Origin: an uncultured Collinsella sp.
Lineage (GTDB): Bacteria; Actinomycetota; Coriobacteriia; Coriobacteriales; Coriobacteriaceae
NCBI GenBank assembly: GCA_900549065.1
Contig: URNC01000097.1
Span: forward strand, 1 to 7,999
Direction: 5' to 3'
DNA: 7,999 nt
Part shown: positions 1 to 5,889 of the stretch, in pieces
How positions within the stretch are numbered: position 1 is the first letter of the stretch
Layout: each line of letters begins with the position of its first letter
Translations under genes and position numbers: made by a program
The notes under the pieces: generated by a model
What the model was told of the DNA's origin: nothing
The model's database searches: none
The model's input: only the letters and a program-made list of their open reading frames with translations

Positions 1-19
1 CAATCTGACGTTCAACTTC

Positions 20-54
20 AAGGGCGCGACCAGAAGGTCAGCGCCCTTTCGTTT
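20..54 (+). terminator. Rho-independent terminator of an upstream gene outside the window
   Basis: AAGGGCGC (20-27) pairs with GCGCCCTT (41-48), and inside it GACC (28-31) pairs with GGTC (36-39) around the tetraloop AGAA, with one bulged A at 40. The stem is followed by a T-rich tail, TTTCGTTT. The tail lies on the + side, so the hairpin most likely ends a rightward transcript that enters from before base 1. No part of that gene can be recognised in the first 19 bases. Confidence 0.75.
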
Positions 55-135
55 CGCGTCACCTTGTCTCAAATGCGGCCCGCTCGCTGTCCGTCCTCTA
101 CCTGCGGCGTTGTCTTGCTCCGGATGCGGCAGTTA

Positions 136-235
136 GGGACGTTCCTTTTCTGCCGGCAGTCTGGGACATTCCTTGGGGTAGTCATCGGGGACGTTCTTTA
201 ATGACCAGTCGTTTAAGAACGTCCCCAATGACTAC
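136..235. repeat. Cluster of GGGACGTTCCTT-type repeats ending in a long palindrome
   Basis: Three direct copies of a 12-mer lie at 136-147 (GGGACGTTCCTT), 163-174 (GGGACATTCCTT) and 188-199 (GGGACGTTCTTT), with start-to-start spacings of 27 and 25 bases. A fourth, inverted copy lies at 215-226. The last two are the arms of an imperfect palindrome: 178-198 pairs with 215-235 over 21 positions with a single mismatch (C186/A227), around a 16-base centre. There is no open frame and no T tail, so this is not a simple terminator. It has the look of a dispersed intergenic (REP/MITE-like) element. Whether it is repeated elsewhere in the genome cannot be seen from this window. Confidence 0.65.
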
Positions 236-239
236 ACTC

Positions 240-281
240 AAAAAACGGCGCCCGTCGGCGATGTTGCCGGCGGGCGCCGTT
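240..281 (-). terminator. Rho-independent terminator of the galKT operon
   Basis: The arms 244-259 and 266-281 form a 16-bp stem, mostly G/C with one G-T pair, around the loop GATGTT. Read on the - strand the stem is followed by six T (complement of A240-A245). It lies 47 bases past the galT stop, so it very probably ends the galKT transcript. The palindromic repeat cluster begins right behind it. Confidence 0.88.
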
Positions 282-327
282 GTCTTGAAGACGAAATGAT
301 CTGTTTTCCTCCGTCCCCAAGGGACCA

Positions 328-1956
328 TTACAGTGAGTCGATAAAGCGCTGTTGGGCGGCGCGGCCGGCTTCGTCCCACTTAAAGACGCCGGCGTTGTCG
401 AGCACGTGGCCAAACACCACGCCGACCTCCTCGTGCAGGATATCGATGGCGTTGTCGGCCGTAAGCTCGTCGGCGCGGCGGGCAAAGACGTCCTTGGCCC
501 ATGCGGCGTGGCTGCGGCAAAGGTCGTCGCCCTCGAGCGCGCCAGCAAGGTCGTAGCTGACATCGGCCTTGGCTGCCAGCAGATGCTCGCGGACAGCGCC
601 AAGCTCGGGAACCAGGCGCGGCGGCAGAATTGCCAGGCCCATGACCTCGATCAGGCCGATGTTCTCCTTTTTAATGTGGTGGTACTCGGCATGCGGGTGG
701 AATACGCCCAGCGGATGCTCGTCGGTCGTGATATTGCAGCGAAGCGCCAGGTAGGCCTCGTAGATCTCGCCGCCGGCGTTGCCGCGAGAGTCGACGCGGC
801 GGATGACGGGTGTCACGGTGTTGTGCACCACGCCATCGGCTGTGTGCGCGATAACGCCCACGGACTCATCGGTCCACTCGCGCCAGGCGAGGATAATCTT
901 CTCGGCAGCGTCGAGCAGCTGGGCGCGGTCGTGCGAGCGCAGGCGCAGCACCGAAAGCGGCCACTGCAACACGGTACCGCTGACCTGGTCAAAGCCGGGC
1001 ACGCTAAACTGCGAGACCTCGGCGGCGTGCATCATGGGGAACTCGTGCGCGCCACCCTGGAAGTGGTCGTGCGACAGAATCGAGCCGCCCACGATGGGCA
1101 GGTCGGCGTTGGAACCGATGAAGTAGTGCGGGAACAGGTCCACAAAATCGAGCAGGCAGGTCAGTCCCTTACGGTCGACGTGCATCGGGCGATGCTCGGA
1201 GCTCATGGCAATGCAGTGCTCGTTAAAGTACGCATACGGGCTGTACTGGAAGCCCCAGCGCTCGCCGTCGAGCTCAATGGGGATAACGCGCAGATTCTGG
1301 CGGGCGGGGTGAGCGCCGCCGTCGGCTGCGGCGGAGCGTCCGGGGTAGCCCTCGTTCTCGATGCAGAGCTGGCAGGCGGGATACTTCTCGCCCAAGTTCT
1401 TGGCTGCACCTGCCGCGGCGATATCGCGCGGGTCCTTCTCGGGTTTGGACAGGTTGATGGTGATTTCAAGATCGCCCCAGTTGGTGGGGGTGCTCCATTT
1501 GATGTTGCGCGCGATGGCGGCACGGCGCACGTAGCCGGCGTCGCAGCACAGGCCGTAGAACCAGTCGGTCGCGGCGCGGGGTTCGTTGACGCCCATACGG
1601 CCGGTAAACTCGTCAATCACGGCAGACGGACGCGGCATGAGCGCACCCATGATGCGCATGGCGATACGGTCGCGGCCCGACGCCGTGTCCTCGGCGGCGC
1701 CGTTGGCAACGGCGGCCTCGGCAAGCGCGGCGAGCGTGCCTTCAAGGTCAAAGTCGGGCAGGGTATCGGGGTGCAAGAGCGAGAGTTTCTCAACCTGGAG
1801 CGCCCAGGCCATGTCGAGCGCGGGGCCCGTGGCGCCGATGCACTCCAGAATGGTGTTGTAGGCCCAGATGCGGTCGTCCTGTCCGATCATCGATCGGTGG
1901 ATAGCGTACTCGATCAGGTTCTGCGCAGCCTCGCGCACGTCAGTCATTACAGCCAT
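328..1956 (-). CDS. galT: UDP-glucose--hexose-1-phosphate uridylyltransferase (Firmicutes-type GalT)
   Basis: GalT exchanges UMP between UDP-glucose and galactose-1-phosphate, giving UDP-galactose and glucose-1-phosphate; it is a cytoplasmic Leloir enzyme. The protein has 542 residues, somewhat longer than the roughly 490-510 I expect for this long GalT family, which differs from the ~350-residue E. coli type. The active-site motif is HDHFQGG (296-302); by analogy with HPHxQ of classical GalT, His298 would carry the uridylyl group. A conserved-looking block, KYPACQLCIENEGYPGR, lies at 191-207. The ATG at 1956 has AAGGGGG ten bases upstream (complement of 1967-1973) and overlaps the end of galK by ten bases. 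A second ATG at 1947 overlaps the galK stop as TAATG and would give 539 residues; it is a fair alternative. It is translationally linked to galK and followed by a strong terminator. The function is clear; only the start is uncertain. Confidence 0.95.
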   Translation of the reverse strand: MAVMTDVREAAQNLIEYAIHRSMIGQDDRIWAYNTILECIGATGPALDMAWALQVEKLSLLHPDTLPDFDLEGTLAALAEAAVANGAAEDTASGRDRIAMRIMGALMPRPSAVIDEFTGRMGVNEPRAATDWFYGLCCDAGYVRRAAIARNIKWSTPTNWGDLEITINLSKPEKDPRDIAAAGAAKNLGEKYPACQLCIENEGYPGRSAAADGGAHPARQNLRVIPIELDGERWGFQYSPYAYFNEHCIAMSSEHRPMHVDRKGLTCLLDFVDLFPHYFIGSNADLPIVGGSILSHDHFQGGAHEFPMMHAAEVSQFSVPGFDQVSGTVLQWPLSVLRLRSHDRAQLLDAAEKIILAWREWTDESVGVIAHTADGVVHNTVTPVIRRVDSRGNAGGEIYEAYLALRCNITTDEHPLGVFHPHAEYHHIKKENIGLIEVMGLAILPPRLVPELGAVREHLLAAKADVSYDLAGALEGDDLCRSHAAWAKDVFARRADELTADNAIDILHEEVGVVFGHVLDNAGVFKWDEAGRAAQQRFIDSL

Positions 1957-3152
1957 GCCGCGTAAGCCCCCTTGTCAGAAATTGCGTAGTGGCGGGCAGA
2001 GCCCTCGCCCAGCCAGCCGTTCATCTTGGCGATGAAGGTGTCGACCAGGTCGAGCGGCACGAAGGCCTGGATGGTGCCACCAAAGCCGCCACCGTGGATA
2101 CGGACGGCGCCTCGGCCGTCGAGGACATGCTCGGCCAGTGCCAGGGCGTACATGGAAGGCTGCTCGGAGCCCAGCTTGGCAACGACATTCTGCAGGTACA
2201 TGGCAGAGCTGGCGCCGGACTCGCGCGTCAGGACCAGGAACTGGTCGATGTCGCCGGCGTTGAGCGCTGCCCAGCGCTTGTCGACCAGGCCGTTTTCGTA
2301 CCAGTAGTGAACGGCGCGCAGGCAGGCACGGTCGCCCAGCTTGGCGCGCAGCTCGGGGAGTTTGGCGTCAAAGTCCGCCACGTTTACCTCGCACAGGCGC
2401 GCCTTGCCAAACTCGGCGGCGACGTCCTGCATCTCGCGCGGAACGGCGGCGTAGTCGTCGGTAGCTGCCACATGGTCGGCACCGACCTTAACGAGCACGA
2501 GCGCATAGCCGTGATCCTCAAAGTTGAGCTCGAGCTTCTGGGTTTTAGGCTGAGCCTGATCCTCAAAGTCCATGTAGGCGAGGCCGCCCAAGCAAACGGC
2601 GGCCTGGTCCATCAGACCGCAGGGCTTGCCGTAGTAGTTGTTCTCGGTGCGCTGGCTCATCTGGGCGAGCGTGACGGGCTCAATGGCGGGCGCGCCCCAG
2701 AGCGTCTCCATGGCACGACCGTACGCGGCTTCGACGGCGGCAGAGCTGGAAAGGCCGCCGCCCGAGGGGACGGAGCAGGTAAAGGCAAAGTCGAAGCCTT
2801 TGGGCTCAACGCCAAGGGCTGCGACCTCGTGGGCCATACCGCGCACGAGGCTTGCGGACGTGCCCTTCTCGGACTCCTGAACGTCTAGCGTGTCGAGCGC
2901 GATTTCAAACGTGGGATAGCCCTCGTCGGCTACGCGAACCTTGTTGGAATCGGTTGCCACGGCGATGCCGTCGACGGCGACATCGAGCGAGCCGGCGATA
3001 ACGTGGCCACCCTCGTGGTCGGTGTGGTTGCCGCTGATCTCGGAACGGCCGGGCGCGTGCACGTAGAGCACCTGGCGGTCGCCGATGGGGCCAAACTCCT
3101 CCTCGAACAGCTTGGTGAGCGTGGCGAATGTCTTTTCGTCGGGGGTGGTCAT
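1947..3152 (-). CDS. galK: Galactokinase (GHMP kinase family, divergent sugar-binding motif)
   Basis: Galactokinase uses ATP to make galactose-1-phosphate, the substrate of the next gene, galT. The protein has 401 residues, normal for the family. Three GHMP-kinase motifs are in order: GRSEISGNHTDHEGG at 35-49 (sugar binding), PSGGGLSSSAA at 129-139 (ATP phosphate loop) and GGGFGGT at 354-360. Asp182 in CGLMDQ is the expected catalytic base. The usual motif is GxxNxxGEHTDY; here Asn42 stands where Glu binds the sugar in classical GalK, while Arg36 and Asp45 are kept. I recall GNHTDH-type proteins annotated as galactokinase in clostridia, so this is probably a subfamily rather than a broken enzyme. 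The start at 3152 is chosen because AAGGAAAGGA lies five bases upstream; the frame stays open to 3239 without a better site. It is the first gene of the operon and is likely repressed by the divergent LacI-type protein. Confidence 0.94.
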   Translation of the reverse strand: MTTPDEKTFATLTKLFEEEFGPIGDRQVLYVHAPGRSEISGNHTDHEGGHVIAGSLDVAVDGIAVATDSNKVRVADEGYPTFEIALDTLDVQESEKGTSASLVRGMAHEVAALGVEPKGFDFAFTCSVPSGGGLSSSAAVEAAYGRAMETLWGAPAIEPVTLAQMSQRTENNYYGKPCGLMDQAAVCLGGLAYMDFEDQAQPKTQKLELNFEDHGYALVLVKVGADHVAATDDYAAVPREMQDVAAEFGKARLCEVNVADFDAKLPELRAKLGDRACLRAVHYWYENGLVDKRWAALNAGDIDQFLVLTRESGASSAMYLQNVVAKLGSEQPSMYALALAEHVLDGRGAVRIHGGGFGGTIQAFVPLDLVDTFIAKMNGWLGEGSARHYAISDKGAYAAWL

Positions 3153-3192
3153 GGGAGTCCTTTCCTTGGCGCGCACGGGTGGGTTTTGCGTC

Positions 3193-3210
3193 GTTATGAG
3201 TACGTTAACA
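3193..3210 (+). promoter_or_regulatory. Operator-like site 1 (galK leader)
   Basis: GTTATGAGTACGTTAACA is the exact 18-base reverse complement of 3261-3278. It is centred on CG (3203-3204), as LacI-family operators commonly are. With the predicted galK start of transcription near 3231 it would lie at about +22 to +39, a roadblock position. Assignment to the adjacent LacI-type regulator is inference. Confidence 0.65.
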
Positions 3211-3237
3211 ACTTGAAGCGGCATGAACCAAGTGTTC

Positions 3238-3266
3238 ACAATACCGCACGTTACGGGCTATGTTAA
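3238..3266 (-). promoter_or_regulatory. Predicted galKT promoter
   Basis: On the - strand TTAACA (complement of 3261-3266; one change from TTGACA) is followed after exactly 17 bases by TATTGT (complement of 3238-3243; two changes from TATAAT). Transcription would begin near 3231, leaving a leader of about 78 bases before the galK ATG. The -35 box lies inside operator-like site 2. Confidence 0.5.
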
Positions 3267-3278
3267 CGTACTCATAAC
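3261..3278 (-). promoter_or_regulatory. Operator-like site 2 (over the galK -35 box)
   Basis: TGTTAACGTACTCATAAC is the perfect inverted partner of site 1. Its CG centre (3267-3268) is 64 bp from that of site 1, about 6.1 helical turns. It contains the predicted galK -35 hexamer, so a bound protein would block the polymerase directly. Confidence 0.65.
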
Positions 3279-3327
3279 ACATCGCTTGTCACTTTTTGAG
3301 AATCTGGTAATCGGTAGAAATTCAGCC

Positions 3328-3357
3328 GTGAACGGTACTACCGTATGGACTTATAAA
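3328..3357 (+). promoter_or_regulatory. Possible promoter of the LacI-type gene
   Basis: TATAAA at 3352-3357 is a good -10 candidate in an AT-rich patch. The only -35-like hexamer at suitable spacing is GTGAAC (3328-3333, 18-base spacer), which is weak. Transcription would start near 3364. The spacer contains the 13-base palindrome ACGGTACTACCGT (3332-3344). Confidence 0.35.
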
Positions 3358-3384
3358 GCAGAAGAGATGCAGATAGAAAAAGTA

Positions 3385-3397
3385 GAGTACGTTAACA
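3385..3397 (+). promoter_or_regulatory. Operator-like site 3 (regulator leader)
   Basis: GAGTACGTTAACA matches site 1 over 13 bases in the same orientation. It lies 94 bases before the regulator's start codon and at about +26 from the possible start of transcription, mirroring where site 1 lies relative to galK. This suggests autoregulation, by inference. Confidence 0.6.
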
Positions 3398-3490
3398 TGC
3401 GTCCGACGATAGCGGGCCTCGGCGCGGGGTGTATTTCTGCCCGGGCCGGCATTCACGCTATTCAGATCTCGCAAGGGTGAAGGTGATCCT

Positions 3491-4522
3491 GTGGCAAGGC
3501 GCCCGTCCAACGATACCAGTTCGCGTCCGGTCTCCATGGCCGACGTCGCCCGCGCTGCCGGCGTTTCGCAGCAGACGGTTTCGCGCGTCGCCAACGGCTT
3601 GCCTAACGTTAACGAGCAGACGCGCCAGCGCGTACAGGCCGCTATGCAAAAGCTCGGCTTTCGTCCGAGTTATGCCGGTCGCTCGCTGCGCGACGGCCGT
3701 TATCATTCGGTCGGCCTGTGCGTCAACGATGTCACCAAGTTCGGCAACCTCTCAATGATCGACGGCATCGCCAGTACTGCTCGCGAGCATAATTGCGCCA
3801 TCACGCTGGTCGAGATGTCCAAGACCGAGGAGTTTTCGCTTGCCGAGGCCACGCGTCGTATGGCCGCATTGCCGGTGGACGGCATCATCATCGGCATGAG
3901 TCGCATGGCGCCCGATTTTGAGACGTTTGATCCACTGCCGGGCATTGGCACGGTCATCGTTACCATGTACGCGCACCCGCGGGTGACCACGGTCGATTCC
4001 GACCATTACGGCTGCTCGCTATTGCTTATGGATCACCTGTTTGAGCTAGGGCACGAGCAGATTCGCTATATTGGCGGCCCGTCATTCTCGGTCGACGAGC
4101 AATTTCGTCGCGCCGGTTGGCAGGATGCACTCGAGCGTAAACACATCGAGCCGGCAGAGCCGCTCGAGGGCGACTGGTCTGCCAACAGCGGCTACGAGGC
4201 CGGCAGGTACCTGGCCGAGCACGATCGCACCATGACGGCGATTTACGCGGCAAACGACCAGATGGCAAATGGCGCGATTGCAGCGCTGCGCGATAGCGGT
4301 CTGCGCGTGCCCGAGGACGTGAGCGTGGTGGGCGTCGACGATTCGCTCGATGATTTTGTGGCACACAACGAGCTCACGACCGTTCGATTCGATTTGCATC
4401 AGCGTGGACGCGAGGTGTTCGAGCACGCGGTTCCCAAGGCGGGGGCAACGGACAAAACCGTTGCCATTCGTATTCCCGGCCAGCTTATCGTTCGACATAC
4501 CACGGCAGCTCCGCGCACATAG
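3491..4522 (+). CDS. LacI/GalR-family transcriptional regulator, likely galactose regulator
   Basis: This is a 343-residue DNA-binding repressor with the standard layout. An N-terminal helix-turn-helix spans about 14-40 (VSMADVARAAGVSQQTVSRV), followed by the hinge region SYAGRSLRDG (60-69). A periplasmic-binding-protein-like sugar domain runs from about 72 to the end, with the typical IYAANDQMANGAIAALRDSG (251-270) and VPEDVSVVGVDD (273-284). The GTG start at 3491 is preceded by GAAGGTGA six or so bases upstream; an ATG at residue 16 would cut into the DNA-binding domain. It is transcribed away from galKT, and the shared control region carries three CG-centred operator-like sites, so galactose- or lactose-type control of galKT and of itself is the natural reading. 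The effector cannot be told from sequence. Family certain; role inferred. Confidence 0.93.
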   Translation: MARRPSNDTSSRPVSMADVARAAGVSQQTVSRVANGLPNVNEQTRQRVQAAMQKLGFRPSYAGRSLRDGRYHSVGLCVNDVTKFGNLSMIDGIASTAREHNCAITLVEMSKTEEFSLAEATRRMAALPVDGIIIGMSRMAPDFETFDPLPGIGTVIVTMYAHPRVTTVDSDHYGCSLLLMDHLFELGHEQIRYIGGPSFSVDEQFRRAGWQDALERKHIEPAEPLEGDWSANSGYEAGRYLAEHDRTMTAIYAANDQMANGAIAALRDSGLRVPEDVSVVGVDDSLDDFVAHNELTTVRFDLHQRGREVFEHAVPKAGATDKTVAIRIPGQLIVRHTTAAPRT

Positions 4523-4651
4523 TTTTTGCAGGTCAATGGCGATATATTCCGCCTCAATAACAATCGATAAGGATGCTGGCAGATAGCCGTGGCTATGAAG
4601 ACGAGTGCTATGATAGACGGGCTCTTTTGTCTATCTAGGAGGCTTTGCCTG
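4523..4651 (+). promoter_or_regulatory. fprA upstream region with two small palindromes
   Basis: No strong terminator follows the LacI-type gene; GGCG/CGCC (4538-4553) is only a four-pair hairpin, so read-through into fprA is possible. A candidate -10, TATGAT, lies at 4609-4614 with no good -35. At the -35 position sits ATAGCCGTGGCTAT (4583-4596, 6-bp arms). GATAGAC (4612-4618) and GTCTATC (4629-4635) form a second inverted repeat with a 10-base centre overlapping the end of the -10 box. AGGAGG at 4637-4642 is an ideal ribosome binding site nine bases before the ATG. Confidence 0.5.
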
Positions 4652-5812
4652 ATGGAGATCACCAAGGATATCCGCTACATTGGCGTTAACGATCACGACA
4701 TTGACCTGTTCGAGGGCCAGTACGATGTGTCCGAGAACGGCATGGCATACAACAGCTACGTTATCTTGGGCGAAAAGATCGCTGTCGCCGATTCAGTCGA
4801 CGGCGGTTTTGTTGACGAGTGGCTCGGCAACCTCGAGGCCGTGCTCGATGGCCGCACGCCCGACTACCTGATCGTCCATCACATGGAGCCCGATCACTCC
4901 GCCGGCATCGCCGCCTTTATGGAGCGCTATCCCCAGGCGCAGATTGTTGCCAGCATGGGCGCCTTCCGTATGATGGTCAACTACTTTGGCACCGACTTCC
5001 CCGAGCGCAAGATGGTCGTCAAAGATGGCGACGTGCTCGACCTGGGCGGCCACAGCCTAACCTTTGTCGGTGCCCCCAATGTTCACTGGCCCGAGGTGCT
5101 CTTCTCCTACGAGTCCACCGACAAGGTGCTCTTTAGTGCCGACGGTTTTGGCAAGTTTGGCGCCAACGACATCGAGGATCCCGAGGGCTGGGCTTGCGAA
5201 GCGCGCCGTTACTACTTTGGCATCGTCGGTAAGTTCGGCAAGTTCGTACAGGCCGTCCTCAAGAAGGCCGCCGACCTGGACATCCAGATCATCTGCCCGC
5301 TCCACGGTCCTGTTCTTACCGAGAATCTGGGCTATTACCTCGACACCTACAACACCTGGTCGAGCTATCAGCCCGAGGACGAGGGCATCACGATTGCCTA
5401 TGCGAGCGTCTACGGGCATCTGAAGGCTGCCGTCGAGGAGCTCGCATCTGCGCTTGAGGCTCGCGGCCAGAAGGTTTCCGTCTTTGACCTGGCTCGCGAC
5501 GACATGGCCGAGGCCGTTGAGGATGCGTTCCGCTACGACCGCCTGGTGCTCGCTTCCATCACCTATCAGGGCGAGATCTTCCCGTTCATGAGTACCTTTA
5601 TCCATACGCTCGCCGAGCATGCCTACCAGAACCGCACCGTGGCGCTCGTCGAGGCCGGCTCTTGGGCGCCCGCTGCTGCCAAGGTTATGACCAAGGAGCT
5701 CGAGGGCATGAAGGGCATCACCCTGGCGCAGAACAAGGTGACCGTGCTGGGCTCGCTCAACGACGCCTCGCGCGCTCAGATCGAGGCCCTCGCCGACGAG
5801 CTGTCCAAGTAG
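4652..5812 (+). CDS. fprA: Class A flavodiiron protein (FprA-type O2/NO reductase)
   Basis: Flavodiiron proteins reduce oxygen to water or nitric oxide to nitrous oxide in the cytoplasm of anaerobes, using electrons usually delivered by rubredoxin or a flavin reductase. The 386 residues are near the usual ~400. The metallo-beta-lactamase-like domain (about 1-245) has a full diiron ligand set: His77, Glu79, Asp81 and His82 in HMEPDH, His145 in NVHWPE, Asp164 in SADGFG and His218 in CPLHGP. A flavodoxin-like FMN domain follows (about 246-386). Its phosphate loop reads YASVYGHLKAA, where I expect SxYGNT, so a Thr that usually contacts FMN is Leu. No rubredoxin domain is fused, and no redox partner lies nearby. 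The ATG at 4652 is chosen for AGGAGG nine bases upstream; the frame is open back to 4589. A strong terminator follows. Confidence 0.93.
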   Translation: MEITKDIRYIGVNDHDIDLFEGQYDVSENGMAYNSYVILGEKIAVADSVDGGFVDEWLGNLEAVLDGRTPDYLIVHHMEPDHSAGIAAFMERYPQAQIVASMGAFRMMVNYFGTDFPERKMVVKDGDVLDLGGHSLTFVGAPNVHWPEVLFSYESTDKVLFSADGFGKFGANDIEDPEGWACEARRYYFGIVGKFGKFVQAVLKKAADLDIQIICPLHGPVLTENLGYYLDTYNTWSSYQPEDEGITIAYASVYGHLKAAVEELASALEARGQKVSVFDLARDDMAEAVEDAFRYDRLVLASITYQGEIFPFMSTFIHTLAEHAYQNRTVALVEAGSWAPAAAKVMTKELEGMKGITLAQNKVTVLGSLNDASRAQIEALADELSK

Positions 5813-5844
5813 CGACACGTTCACTTTTGACGCTCAACCATCAC

Positions 5845-5889
5845 AACCACCACAAAGGGGACAGGCACCTTTGTGGTGGTTTTTATTTA
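5845..5889 (+). terminator. Strong terminator of fprA
   Basis: A perfect 14-bp stem (5845-5858 with 5868-5881) around GGACAGGCA is followed by a TTTTATTTA tail on the + strand. It starts 33 bases after the fprA stop. The tail reaches the stop codon of the converging DeoR-type gene (5887-5889). Read on the - strand there is no T run, so it probably works mainly for fprA. The core AAAGGGGACAGGCACCTTT resembles a repeat-family sequence. Confidence 0.85.

Larger units (their letters stand above)
3153..3490. promoter_or_regulatory. Divergent control region between galK and the LacI-type gene
   Basis: This 338-base non-coding stretch is clearly richer in A/T than its surroundings. It holds three operator-like motifs (3193-3210, 3261-3278, 3385-3397), a predicted leftward galK promoter, a possible rightward promoter near 3352, and small palindromes: TGAAC/GTTCA at 3224-3238 and ACGGTACTACCGT at 3332-3344. 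No convincing small gene was found in it. Confidence 0.75.

Noticed and set aside
352..1965. A 537-codon open frame on the + strand, opposite galT.
   Set aside because: It mirrors the galT codons in a high-GC gene, has no recognisable domain, and galT has clear catalytic motifs on the other strand.
1989..2888. A 299-codon open frame on the + strand, opposite galK.
   Set aside because: Antisense shadow of a gene with all three GHMP motifs; low-complexity Ala/Gly/Val-rich product.
3153..3239. A 29-residue N-terminal extension of galK.
   Set aside because: It would run through an operator-like site, has no family similarity, and a good ribosome binding site precedes the ATG at 3152.
3604..3614. 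TAACGTTAACG inside the LacI-type gene as a fourth operator.
   Set aside because: It shares only CGTTAAC with the motif and encodes the conserved PNVNE residues of the DNA-binding domain.
5057..5824. A 255-codon open frame on the - strand, opposite fprA.
   Set aside because: Antisense to a gene with a full diiron ligand set; no ribosome binding site or known motif.
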